64,000 nucleotides of DNA, taken from the NCBI RefSeq assembly GCF_026745355.1, contig NC_079204.1, forward strand, positions 51,260,209 to 51,324,208. The letters are read 5' to 3'. Position 1 is the first letter of the stretch. The number at the start of each line of letters is the position of its first letter. Source of the DNA: Beta vulgaris subsp. vulgaris (Eukaryota > Streptophyta > Magnoliopsida > Caryophyllales > Amaranthaceae). This document shows, one piece after another, positions 12,363-23,566 of this stretch. The notes below the pieces were generated by a model. It did not search any database, was not told where the DNA came from, and worked only from the letters and a program-made list of their open reading frames with translations. The translations under genes were made by a program, and so were the position numbers.

Positions 12363-12668
12363 AAACGAAGGAAAAGGTGGCCTGACAAGCATATCATGCG
12401 GCGAGGATTTCATGAAGGAGAGTTAGTTTCACTATTCAACTCTCGATTGAAGTTATTTCCTGGTAAGCTTCGCTTAAGGAGGTCTGGTCCATTCAAAATC
12501 CTTAAGGTCTTTCCGTATGACTCAGTTGAGATTTGGAGTGAAGCAACTGGCTTTTTAAGATAAATGGACAACGTCTAAGCACTACCGAGAAGATGAACCT
12601 ATTGAAGGGAAGCGGTTTTACCCTTTCCGACCCTCATTCAAACTGAACAAAGGTGGTCAAGCTAGATG
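12363..12668 (+). pseudogene. C-terminal tail of Gypsy integrase, core deleted
   Basis: The frame encodes SLFNSRLKLFPGKLRLR, then SGPFKILKVFPYDSVEI and INGQRLKHY after a one-base slip. This is the C-terminal chromo-like end of Athila integrase. The RT, RNase H and integrase catalytic domains that should separate it from the protease (ending about 12200) are missing, so several kilobases were deleted internally. Confidence 0.8.
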
Positions 12669-15582
12669 ACCTTAAACTAGCGCTTCTTGGGAGGCAACCC
12701 AAGTTTTCTCCTTCATCTCTTTTATTACTATTTTTCTATTTCTTTCTTTTCAAAAAAAAAAAACAAAAAAAAAACAAAAAAAAAAAAATCATACAATAGT
12801 TCCATTCCACTAGCTAGTCTAATCCTTAGTTCGTAGCTTTAGTTTTGTAGGCCTTTAGTTAGGTGAAATAAATTAGTGGCTTCATGGTGATCATTTTGTG
12901 ATTTCTACTGAGTCAAGTATATTGACTTCTCCACCTATTTGTCTATTAATGCATTTACATATACCCTACTGCAGGTGGAATCATGAAAATAACAACTACA
13001 CCAACATCATCTTTGGAATTTTTTTTGTTTCACAGTGAGCTCCACAAGTATCACGAGGATTTCAGCCACCTACCACAAGCAACCTGCGGTCTTGTGTACA
13101 TCAAAAAAAAAAAAAAAAAAAAGAATAGAGAAGCCACAGACTAGTCCGCAGCCACCTCGCGGCGACCCGAAATCTGCCACGGCCAACCTGTGGCCCCACA
13201 CCTGAGGATGAGAAACATAAAATAGAAAGAGTGTGAAAGAGGCATCACCCAAGCAGATTAGTCCACACCATCGCTGCGGCATACAACAGCCACCACAGCC
13301 ACCTTGCGGCTCAATTTTTGTTTAAAAATATCGAAGAGAGAGAAACAAGAAACGCAGGCTAAACCAATTGATCTCTCCCTCCTTCGTGTTTTTTCTTCAG
13401 TCGCTGAACTCCATTGAGATTGATGCTGGTTGTTTCCCCCGTTTTTGGTCGAAATTCGATTATTGGGTTCGATTTTTCATCACTATATGGCTGTAATTGC
13501 GGCGCTTCTTGACTCAATTTGCTGCTTTTCATCCTCTCTTGCATTGGTTTTTTTGAAATATGATGAATTGCTGCGAAATTCATCAACTTCGACTCGACAC
13601 TTGACTATTTTCATGAATAATTTGCTGCGAATTTGATGGTTTGGATTTTTCGGGTTTGAATTCGTTGGCCTCAATTCGAATTATTAACCGGAAATTTGAC
13701 ACTAATGAATTTGGGGTTCTATTCTACTGCTGGACTATTTGGAGAAGGACATATTGTGTGCTTGCGGATTCTTTCGAGAAGTACATGTGACTGAATTGTT
13801 CTGAGTATTTTGGCTTTGATTGACAAACCTGTGTGGTGGACTGTTTTATTCATTGTGTGAGACTTAGTCGTGCCTTATTTATATTTTAATGACGCGCACT
13901 TTAAATGCTCGACAAAAGAACGTGCCTACAAGTTCCACTTTTAAGGTCAAATCTGTTTCTCTGAAAAAGGGTCCTACTTCTAAGAGTCAACGAGTAGAAG
14001 GACATGCTTAAGCACTTGGATGCAATCTCGAGGGTTCCCTAATCCTCCATCTCTCCCTCCTCAGTGAGATCTTGTAAGTACCTCTCCCCTTTCTTTTTGC
14101 GCCTTACTATTGCACTGTGGACATTGCAAGATTTTAGCGTGGGGGAGGTATATTCTATCTTTTATCGCTTTCTAGTGTAGGTTTTCTTGCTTTCATAGGA
14201 TGTTGCACGGTTTGTACCACTTACTAGGAGTGGGAGTTTACGTGTAACGAAAAATATTGTACTGCTTTCTTAGCTGCATAGCATATTAGGTTTCATCTTA
14301 TTAGTGCATCTATGAGACTATTGCTAGCACCATTCGAGAACCTTGTTGATATCCTTACTATACTCTTACGCGTAATTCATCTCGTTCATGATTCTTCATA
14401 GCATGATTGTATCGCGATTGATTGCTTGTGGTAAGATTGGTTGATCTCTCTCTGGCTTGAGTTAACCTTACTGTTTAGACACCTTAACCCACGTGAGCTT
14501 TTGTGCCTATAAACTGATATATCTATGTCAGTTATGTTCTTTCATGTGTGATTAGTTCCTCATTTGTTGCATGGATTTTGACTTTGACTTGGCACTCTTT
14601 GATACTTGACTCTATAAGCATTTGGATATGATTGAGGCGTTCTTTTCAGTTTCTGAACTTCCAGAGAAAATTCTTTTCACATATATTTCCTTTCTCTAGC
14701 CCCGCTGAGCCTTTCCTGACCTTATTAGAACTAATACCTACATTACAAGCCTTAACCTTTTATGATTCTCTACCTAAGCCTTGCTAAGTGGAGTAGCATC
14801 AAAGTTTATTTTTAGGTTGAGTTTGTGGTTTTGTGGTAATTATTGGAAGGAAATATGCGAAAGAAAAATTGCTTGAAATATTGTGAAAGTGCAAAATGAA
14901 AAGAATGATGAAGAAGTTGTGAAAAATGATTCTAAAAAAAAAATTGAAAAAAATGAAGGATCGAATAAAAGGTCAATGAAATTGGTTGGAGTTGATAAAG
15001 ATGGTACTATGTAATTAATGGAATTGTGTTTGAACTTCTAGTAGAAGTTTTTGTGACGTTGCATCTAATGACCATAGATGTTTAAATGTTGTTTTCTCCA
15101 TTATTGTGGCTTTTAACACCACATTCCAAATATATCTCCTACCCATAACCTCAGCCCCGTTACAACCCTTGAAAGTCCTATGATCATTTTGCATTATAAT
15201 TTCGAGTGGAAAGTGAGTCGATAGTCAAAGTTAAAGAGTAAATGCTTCATTTGAGTCGACATTTTAGGTTGAGTGACATTGATTATGCCATAAACACATG
15301 AGAGTACGAGTGCACATGACTAAAGCGAGGTCTCTCAGGTTTGGTTAAGTCTAGCTTGGGGGAGATGTATGTGGTATGCTAGGAGAGTTGATTGCATTAC
15401 ATGACGTGCTATGCGCGTTTGCTTGAGAATGTTTCGATGCTTGGTTCGTGTAGTAATTGTATCTCTTGTGTTTTCGGTTGTGTACTTGGCCCTATCGTAG
15501 TCTCATAATGTAGGTTGTCTTGCTTTTCCAATGTCTATGTCTAATTGCTTGAGGACAAGCAATGGTTTAGCTTGGAGGAGTT
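12669..15582 (+). other. Non-coding 3' region of the Athila-like element
   Basis: No credible reading frame. It includes an A-rich tract (12752-12788), a second A-run (13103-13121), GC-richer segments with repeated CCACCTCGCGGC-like phrases (13139-13310), and a tail with TTGAGGACAAGCAATGGTTT and a purine tract just before the 3' LTR. Athila elements often carry an env-like frame here. I do not see one. Confidence 0.7.
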
Positions 15583-17066
15583 TGATGTATCGTATTTTTA
15601 TATAGGTTTTAGTTGCATTTAGGTTGCATTCTAGGAAAATTTAGGTGTATTTTGGTTCATAATTGCACGCTTTTACTTAATTTGCGAAATATTACTCCTC
15701 TTGTGCGTTTTTGGTATTCCTTAATGAATTTCAGATATCGAGAACATAATTGGAGCATTATTGGGCAAGCTTGAGTACTTAGGATCAAATGGAAGCAAGC
15801 TACATTGATAAGGATACTTTGGATGTATTTGAGTGCAAAATTGGAGCTCAATTGGAGTTGGAATTCATTGAGATAATTGCGAAAATCGAGTCATGCTCAC
15901 TCTTTTATCCATAACTTCCGACTTGATGCTGATATTTGTCTGATTCCAAAGGCATTGGAAAGTAGGCTTGAAGAGCTTTCCAACGATAGGCTATACGGCC
16001 CAAGGCGAGTTATATTCTAAGAGATATGGGCCTTGCAAGTGCCCAGTTTTGCTGAAAATTCCTACGCGCGCGGGCTGCACGATTTCCTTAATGATTTATT
16101 GGATCTTCCTTATCTTGTAATTAAAACAAGGCCACGATTATTAGGAGGAGGAGATTGATTTTTGGAGATTTGGATAGGGATAACGTGAGTTTTATTTTGT
16201 TCTTTTGGGGGGCTTCACGTTTTTGAAGGTCATTCTCCATTATTTTCCTCAAGTCTTTGTTTTCGACATTCAAGTTTGCAATTTCATCAATTAATTCAAG
16301 TATTATTTTCTCTTCTCTATTCTATTATTATTATTGTTAAACATGCTTTCTTTTAATATTTATTTTGTTTATTCAATCATCATGTGTGAGTAGTTTTCTA
16401 TTCTAGGTTTTAGGTTGAACCCTAATATGAATTGATGCTTGTTTAATTCCCAATTCCCGAACTTTAATTAATTTATGATTCATTTATTTTAGGGTTGGTT
16501 TTAATTATCAATATATGACTAGAAATAGTATATATTGAATGTGATTATTTTTGCAACGAAAGTTGAGTCTTAATCGAATCTAGAACCCTAATTTAAGATA
16601 AAGGAAATCATCACGAAAGTAGTTGATGGAATTTATTAGGATGTTAGGATGCTATGTCTAAAGTCCTTAATTTGCATGACTCCATGAAAATAGGCATGAT
16701 TGCATTGTTAGGGAAGCTATTGATTGATCGAAAGAAATCCTTAGTATTATTAGGGCGCGTCTATCCTATGAGTTATTTATTAGTTAATTAAGGGAAAAGG
16801 GATTGTTTGCGGCATTAATTCGTATTAGTGGGGATACTTAAACCTAGATGTCTTTAGTCTTTGATTCATTCTTGATAATTTCATTTGCTTTAGTCACTTA
16901 GATTAGTTCATCATCACTTATTTGGATCACTTGCTTAGTATTAATTAGAGTCAATTTAACTACTTTGAATCAGTTAGTCTCTTGGGATTCGATCCTTACT
17001 TGCCCGACTACATTAGTTAGGAGGAATAGTTAGGTTATTTTTGTTAGGTACGCGATAAGCCTTTCA
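15583..17066 (+). repeat. 3' LTR of the Athila-like element
   Basis: 1484 bp and near-identical to 8232-9717. It ends CCTTTCA at 17066, immediately before the GTTGT target duplication. Confidence 0.95.
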
Positions 17067-17168
17067 GTTGTCTGTTGGGACAAATCTGGGGTAGGGAGAT
17101 TTTGGCGTTGTGATCAATGCATCTGTTTTCTGGCTTATTGTGAGAGGATTCAAGTCAAGGTGGAGATT

Positions 17169-17772
17169 TGTAAGAATAGTGACTTGAATGGTGCCTTGAA
17201 GGTGTTTGGTAGAATGCGTGAAGAAGGAATGACATAAGGCTAACATTGAATGGACATATCTCTCAATCTATAAAAATGATTTTGAGGTGATTCAAAGTGG
17301 AGGTGATAGCTTGTTCCGAGAGCTTTCCAACGATAGGTCATATGCCCAATTCCGCTGAGAAACGAGAAAGTTATGACAGTTTTACGAAGTCGCCCAATGG
17401 CATTGGGCGAGGTCGCCCGATCGGGCGGCTGATCGAATAACGACCGGGCGAGCTTCGCCCGATCGGGCGCGCAACAAAACTGGGCAAAGGAAAATTACCG
17501 CCTGATCGGGCGGATGTCGCCCGATCGGGCGGCTGACCGGGTAACGCAGAAACGCGTTTTCTGTTGTGGATATAAATATGTTATTTATATCTTAGGTTTT
17601 AGACTACGAAAACTCTCTCTGTTCTTTCTGTAATCTGGTTTTCCTCACATTATAAAATATTCTCCCTCTCTCTGCCGTGGATGTAGCCAAATTGGTGAAC
17701 CACGTAAATCTGTTGTCTGTTTTTATTGTTTTTGCATTCATATTTTGTTTCTCTCTCACGTCCGTTATAACA
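17169..17772 (+). repeat. 3' LTR of Copia B
   Basis: 604 bp, preceded by the purine tract AAGGTGGAGATT (17157-17168). Palindromes of the CGCCCGATCGGGCG type lie at about 17390-17545, and a TATA box begins near 17571. Compared with the 5' LTR I count about a dozen substitutions plus one palindrome-unit gain. Confidence 0.93.
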
Positions 17773-17878
17773 GAATATTTTCATAATATCCAATTTTTAT
17801 AACTTTTACAAGTACATAATTAGAGATATGTATGATCAAAGTCAAATTTTTGCACTTATTTAGAAACTAATGTTAGTA

Positions 17879-18322
17879 TCAAATTATCAATATTCAGTAG
17901 ATGTGTATTTGGCTACTTCTCTTGTAAAACGATTCATCCCTTTTCTACATGTGTCACGTGTGTGTTTGGATGCTATATTGTACTTCTGTGCAAAGAATTA
18001 TCATATGAGATGACCTGTTTTGTTGATGCAGTGATTAATTATGAATTTATCAAGACTGGATGCACTTGTACCAGATTTGTACATAGTACACATTACACAA
18101 TACACACCATTGTAATTGAGTTAGGTGAGTGATATTACAATAGAAGGGAAACTCATCATGCCGAAAATCTATGTGGACCATAGCAGGCAAACAGCCCACT
18201 TGTGGATTGATTTTTGTCATGACAAGCAAGGGTAAAGGGACGAAATATAACCTAGATTGCACGAACGCTTCCTATAAGGTAATATACCGAGGATTACTTG
18301 GTGTGATGATAATAGTTTATAT
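17879..18322. other. Intergenic DNA
   Basis: AT-rich DNA between the nested block and the next MITE. I see no gene, RNA or repeat. Confidence 0.5.
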
Positions 18323-18330
18323 CTCACAGC

Positions 18331-18753
18331 TAGAGGTGGGCACGGGCCGTGCCGGGACGGCCCACGTGCCAAGCCCGCGTGCCTCGTGCCACAACGTGCC
18401 GTGCCAAAACGGGCTAAGAAATGCTCATGTCGTGCCGGGCTCGTGCCAAATTGTAAAATCTAAGGCCCATGCACGACCCGGCCCACGTGCCGTGCCAGGC
18501 CGGCTCGTGCCGTGCGATCGTGCCTTATACAAATTTTAAATATTATGAAATTTTAACCAAAATAAGCGTGCCAACTTGTGGGCCGGCCCGTCGTGCTCGT
18601 GCCGGGTTTGTGCCAAACTTTTAGAATGTTGTTCATGCATGGCCCACGGCCCACCACTCGTGCCGGCGTGCCGTGCCGTGCTCATAGCGGGCTCATGCTG
18701 GGCCGGGCTCAAATCGTGCCGTGTCGTGCCGGCCCGGCCCATGCCTAGCTCTA
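18331..18753. mobile_element. GC-rich hAT-type MITE with 8-bp target duplication
   Basis: It is flanked by perfect CTCACAGC duplications (18323-18330, 18754-18761). Ends are TAGAGGTGGGCACGGGCC and the inverse of TAGAGCTAGGCATGGGCC, a hAT-like terminal repeat. The interior is made of recurring GTGCC, GGCCC and CGTGCC words, giving long GC-rich frames on both strands that are compositional artefacts. No transposase is present. Confidence 0.88.
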
Positions 18754-19008
18754 CTCACAGCTATGAGGTTAGGAGATCAAATTCTATTAGAGGTATTTTA
18801 GGATGGAAATTCTTCTTACTCGACCAATAAAGGGCTTTGTTATGGAGACACAGTTGACTCACATGGACTTGTATGAGGTTTCGGTTCAGTAGAGATTCCT
18901 CATAAACCTTAAAAACATATCATATATAATAAACATAAATACAAAGTCCAATATATTAATGACCTTTCTATCAAACATTAGTTTATCTAATTGTTAAGAA
19001 GTTAAAAG

Positions 19009-19286
19009 CAGTAGCAGGGCCAGAATATTATATTGGGAGGTGCACAATTGGAGACAGAGAAAAAAAGAAAAAAGTAAAAATTTTCGCATAAAACGGGATT
19101 GTGAAACTTGAATTTTCTAGATCGTGCATGGGGCGCAGTGTGTAAGCGGGATGCATATTGGCTGGTGCACTTAGAGCGAACGCACCATACTGCATGTGAC
19201 GGAACGCTTTTTTTACACAAAATATTTAATTTTTTCTAATTTGAAAGTGCACGTGCATCCCATGCCCCTAACTGGCTCCACCACTC
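19009..19286. mobile_element. Probable MITE with imperfect terminal repeats
   Basis: The left end CAGTAGCAGGGCCAG matches the inverse of the right end CTGGCTCCACCACTC at about two-thirds of positions. Both are followed by GGGAGGTGCAC or GGGATGCACGTG inside. Candidate 8-bp duplications GTTAAAAG and AGTAAAAG match at six of eight bases. Boundaries are tentative. Confidence 0.4.
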
Positions 19287-19294
19287 AGTAAAAG

Positions 19295-21269
19295 TAATTC
19301 TATTACTGGGAGGTTCTACAAATCTATCTAGCTAGTATGTTGTTTTGGACAGAAATATAAATTTTCAGGTTTGACTTTCAAAACTTCTCCATATTCTATA
19401 AATTTCACCGGAAAAAAAATCGCTGAGTTACTTATGCCCCAAATGATCATGTTGCTCTTAATTAGATTGTGCAGCTTTTTCCCGGGTGCCCAAATGCACG
19501 CTGCATGCATGAATAATTAACATGACATTTCAAATTGTTACGTGTGTCATATATGATATATTGACTTCTTACCCTATTTAGATATTAGCTTTCTAATAAC
19601 GCGGTGCATGCGATTGATAATTTTTCATTTTGATATTTTGTAATGTCGAGTAGTTCATTTTACATACACACAATACACGCAGCGACAACTCATTATAATA
19701 TTTTAAGTTGACAATTTTTTCAATAAAGATCAAAATTATTCAACTTATTAGAAGTTATTTTCAACAAAAATAAGTTCAGTTCAGTTCTGACCTTATTATC
19801 CTACTATGTAATTGACTTACACAAATTGAAATTATATAAACCCACTAAAATGATCATTTATTTACATGACTATAATGTTGTGGTAGTATATTGCTGATTT
19901 TTTGACGATTTTTCCTTTTGACGGAGGATTTTGATATTTTAAAATGATTTTGTTGTTGTTTTTTTTTTGTTAACTTTTTTAGTCTTTCCTTTTTTTTACC
20001 TAAAATTTTAAGTTATTCTAATTTAGTTTTTAAAAATGGCTAAAATTTTGATTGATTATCCATTATTATTTTATAATTTTAAACAAAACTAATCTAATTA
20101 AAAAGAAAAAGTTATTATAGCAATTTAATAGGGGGACACTATGCCTCCCCTTTCACTTATATAATAGAGATTAACTTAGTCTATATTTAATCATGGAAAA
20201 TTTTACATAATGGCCTCCTACTTTTAGTTTTCCTATTTGGTGGCAAAATTTATACCTAGTGACATCTACTTTAAGCAATTATGTTTGGTGACCTAATCTA
20301 CTTAAAACCTGGCTAACCACTAACTAAATGTGAATTGCGAACTTGCTCTGAAGTTAATTATCCTAACAGAAAAAACCCTCTCCCACCCAATTAAAAATCA
20401 CGCTATTTCAACTTGGTTGTATATGTCGAGCTTCTGCTAAACTTTTATGATGGCTAGAGTTTACGAAGTCGCTCAACTGTGAGAAAACGAACTAACCGAC
20501 AAAATTAGCAAGTATTACTGAGTGCAGCACATATGCAGGACCTTATAAGACACTCAAACAATGATATAGACTGTTAGAAACCGGCAATTGCAATGACGAG
20601 GAAGAAACTGATTTAATTTCAAGGCTGTGCCGTGGTAGGAGATCACTGACTTGACGACAATTACGGCCCGACAACGGTGGTAATCGACAGAGAGAGAAAT
20701 TTGGCAAGGATATCAAGGGATTGCCATAAAAACTATAACATTCAAAACCGTTACATAAATACTATAACGTTTGAAACCGTTACTCACACACTCAGCCCGG
20801 GTCCAAAAAGATAGTTAAGTTAAGTTTATTCCCCAAAGCCTAAGGCCCATGGACCGAGTAGGTGTGCACGTGTGTGTTAGCAAGCCTAAGTCTAAACATG
20901 ATAACCAACCACAAAAGCATCTCAAATACCAACTCAATAAGAGTAAGAAGAAAGGGAATATATAAACAAGGGATCGTATTTCCTCTCACAAACAATTTGA
21001 GACTTTCAGGAAAAGAGGCTTGTCAAACCTTAATTCCAACATATACAATCTTTAGTGCCTTCTATGAAAGCGAAATTATACATAAGTCCAAACTCCATAT
21101 AATTAGTAAACCTCCACAACAATTGACCCATGGTGACAAAGTCTAAGAATAGTCTATAGCAAGTTCATGTTTCAAACCATAATTAAGAAATATGTCTGAA
21201 CACTTTTTAAAATGTAGAGAAACGTCATATGCTGGAGTCAGGCATAAAGTGAAGAATGAAAAACGTCAT
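19295..21269. other. Long intergenic stretch without recognised genes
   Basis: AT-rich with scattered homopolymer runs. 20195-20310 resembles the terminal part of a Mutator-like repeat (words such as TACATAATGGCCTCCTAC), but no partner end was found. 20725-20790 has a short repeated phrase (ACTATAACATTCAAAACCGT). No coding region is supported. Confidence 0.45.
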
Positions 21270-21859
21270 ATGTATGTTCTTTCGGCTAAAATGAAGTAGA
21301 AGATATGGATCACCTATTCATACTTTGTCCTAGAGCCACTGAAATTTGGAACTTGGCTAATATTGAAACTAATTTTCATCATCCTTTTAGAGATTAAAAT
21401 ATGACTGGTTGAATAAAGAAGTTATAAAGAAACCTTCTATTGCTCATAATGTCCTATTTTTCTTTTCTCCATGGTCTATTTGGTTAAGAAGAAATGCTTG
21501 AATTTTTAAGAAGAATAACATACCATCAAATGTCCTAATTAAAAACATTTGTTGGGTTGCCATCGAATGGTTCTTTATCCAGCATCAACCTAAGGTGGGA
21601 AAAGCACCTAACTTCTCTCCCTCTCTTGGTCACCCCCTCCCTCTATTTACCTAAAAATAAACATTGATGGTGTTGAGCCACTATGAGTTTTGATGATGAT
21701 AAACTAAAGTAATAACTAACAAAGTTTATAAGTTTTATGTGTGCAAGGTTCAGTGATTAATATTTGTGCTTTATAAAGATAATAAGTGAAGTTCCTGAGT
21801 TGGAACTCCAAGAGAAAAACGAAGTTCCTAAGCGATGATTCATGATTACAGTTCTTGTT

Positions 21860-22165
21860 CAATAGTTCCTCAAGGAACTGTCTGCTGTTCCTGAGCTAGA
21901 CGCATTCTAGTTTCTGTCTGTTGTTCCTTTCCAGATGCATTTGGTTTCACAGTTCCTCAGGAACTACGTGTTGTTCCTTAACAGATGCATTCGTGTTTTA
22001 CCGTTTTTTCAAGAAACTGTCTGTTGTTCCTTTCCAGATGCATTTGGTTTCACAGTTCCTCAGAAACTACCTACTGCATCAGTTCCTCAGGAACTACCTG
22101 CTGCATCAGTTCCTCAGGAACTACCTGCTGCATTCGTGTTTTCTAGTTCCTTCAAGGAACTGTCT
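21860..22165 (+). repeat. Cluster of AGTTCCT/AGGAACT palindromes in the solo LTR
   Basis: At least six imperfect palindromes of the form AGTTCCT-C-AGGAACT occur here. Two or three lie in a 27-bp tandem array (GTTCCTCAGGAACTACCTGC, about 22080-22130), and longer units near 21920-22060 repeat words such as CCAGATGCATTTGGTTTCAC. Confidence 0.8.
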
Positions 22166-22984
22166 GTTGTTCCTGAGATAGGACGTATGGATCTTCAGAG
22201 TTGAAGATTTAAAGGGATGACATGAAGTCTAAGTTCAAGAGTATGTACTTAGGATTTATGTAAGTAATTTACGTTGCTTTATTCTAAGGAACTACATGGA
22301 ATTTAATTAATGCAACATGGGTTTAGAAAAGTATTTAAGGCAGAGTTTTTAGGAAATATTGTTAATAAATAAAATAGTTTTATTTTTAATAAAGATTCTT
22401 TCTTTGATACTGGATAAATAAAAAATGGATTTCCTAAATAAATTCCTTATTTCTTTCAACTATTTAAAACCACGTACTGTTAGTGGATTATCCAGTACTT
22501 TGCTTGTTCCTCAAGAAGTGTGAACGTGGAAAAATGATTCTGCGTGGGTTACTGCTTCACACTTAGTGGAGGAACAAGTGGAACTGGCATGAGAAGACTT
22601 CACTATAAGAAGAGAAGTCTGCCTCATTACAATCCACCAACTGAAAACATATTTCTATTGCTAAATCTTAAGTGTTTTCTGAAAAGGTCTGTTGCATTAT
22701 TAAGTGAGTTTCTAAGTTCCTTAAGTATTTGAGTTCAACGTAATTACTAGTGTTTTCACAAAAATTGAGTTGTAATTTGGGGTTCAAGGGTTGAGTGACT
22801 CTTGTAAGACTTAGAGTTAAGTCAGTGAGTATAGGCTTCAGAGTAGAAGCAAGAGAGAGAAGAGTTCCAGTAATCAAAGGGGATTACTGTGGGGAACTTG
22901 AGTTCGAGAGAGAGTAGAGTTTCAGTAGTCGAAGGGGACTACTGTGAGGAACTTGAGTTCGAGAGGAACTCAAGTTATAGAGAG

Positions 22985-23070
22985 TGATTGTAATAGAGTT
23001 ATTGCAATAATATAGTTTTTGAGGTTTTGATTGTAATAGAGTTATTGCAATAATATAGTTTTTGAGGTTT
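22985..23070 (+). repeat. Perfect 43-bp tandem duplication
   Basis: A unit beginning TGATTGTAATAGAGTTATTG occurs at 22985-23027 and again at 23028-23070 without visible differences. Confidence 0.9.
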
Positions 23071-23566
23071 TCCCTTCTTGATAAGGTTCAAGAAGTTTCC
23101 TCAATTTTATATTTCTCAGTCTCTCTGATTACTGTTCCTTTATTGTTTTAAAATTCCGCAAGAAACTTTGTTAAAAGTTCCAAGTACAATTCCCCCCCCC
23201 CCCCTTTTGTACGTGTTCCATTGAAGTATCAGATGGCTCCTTTCTTCATGAATAAAAAGAAACTTACCTTGTCGCTGTTTGTCGAGATCATTTGGGTACT
23301 TGGTTGGAAGGTTGTCAGGCTGGTGGTTTCTCTCAGGATGTTAGCGAGGCAAAAGCTCGGGGCCTCCTTATGGGGCTTCAATGGATAAAACAAAATGAGT
23401 AGATAAACTGCATCATTTCCATGGATTGTTTGCATGTAATGAAGGAGGTCAATGAGAAACGAAAGTTTGATACTCACATATCTAATATAATTGATTATTG
23501 CAGGGTATTGATCCAAGAGGTTACATGCACTAGGCTCGTCTATGAAGGAAGAGGGACTAACCCACT

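Larger units (their letters stand above)
8232..17066 (+). mobile_element. Athila-like Ty3/Gypsy retrotransposon nested in Copia B
   Basis: Perfect 5-bp duplications GTTGT flank it (8227-8231, 17067-17071). LTRs of 1486 and 1484 bp start TGATGTATCG and end CCTTTCA. A tRNA-Asp-type primer site follows the 5' LTR. It carries gag and protease, lacks RT, RNase H and most of integrase, and has a long non-coding 3' region ending in a purine-rich tract. This layout and the primer type are typical of the Athila lineage. Confidence 0.95.
5980..17772 (+). mobile_element. Ty1/Copia element B, internally deleted, host to a Gypsy insertion
   Basis: It is flanked by perfect 5-bp target duplications GAATA (5975-5979 and 17773-17777). 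LTRs are 5980-6562 and 17169-17772. After removing the Athila insertion the internal region is only about 1.77 kb: primer site, gag, zinc knuckle and protease, then non-coding DNA to the polypurine tract. Integrase, RT and RNase H are absent, so this copy depended on a helper element. Confidence 0.95.
5834..17878. mobile_element. Stowaway-like MITE (about 247 bp) split by an 11.8-kb insertion
   Basis: The left part (5834-5979) begins TACTTCCTCTGTTC and runs into AAGTGCAACACTTTGAC. The right part (17778-17878) ends in the inverted counterpart (GTCAAA, TGCACTT, then GTTAGTA). Both ends are bounded by TA. Removing the inserted Copia B and one GAATA duplication joins the two parts into one short palindromic element. 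Family assignment rests on the TA flanks and the CTTCCTC-type end. Confidence 0.6.
21671..23231 (+). mobile_element. Solo LTR (1561 bp) inserted in the LINE relic
   Basis: It starts TGTTGAGCC and ends GAAGTATCA, with perfect GATGG duplications on both sides (21666-21670, 23232-23236). No internal retroelement sequence remains, as expected after LTR-LTR recombination. It contains AGTTCCTCAGGAACT-type palindromes (about 21860-22165), a TATA-like TATTTAAAA (22461) and a C-run (23191-23204). The resemblance of TGAAGTATCAGATGG to a tRNA-Met primer site is coincidental. Confidence 0.88.
21270..23566 (+). pseudogene. LINE relic: zf-RVT and RNase H parts, interrupted by a solo LTR
   Basis: Before the LTR the frame reads EDMDHLFILCPRATEIWNLA, the zinc-binding region behind plant LINE reverse transcriptases. 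It continues with stops and slips to KINIDG at 21670. After the LTR it resumes with a second copy of the GATGG target, so the joined reading is INIDGSFLHE, the start of the RNase H-like domain. That domain continues as GLLMGLQWIKQNE, KFDTHISNIIDYCRVLIQE and TRLVYEGRGTN. The relic stops near 23566, where another LTR-like block begins. Only the 3' end of the LINE is present. Confidence 0.8.

Noticed and set aside
18171..18830. Several open frames on both strands
   Set aside because: They lie within a GC-rich hAT MITE of repeated GTGCC words. Frames are open because of composition and match no protein.
23221..23236. Possible tRNA-Met primer site (TGAAGTATCAGATGG) after the LTR at 21671
   Set aside because: GATGG matches the 5' target duplication and the LINE frame resumes there, so the LTR is solo and the resemblance is chance.
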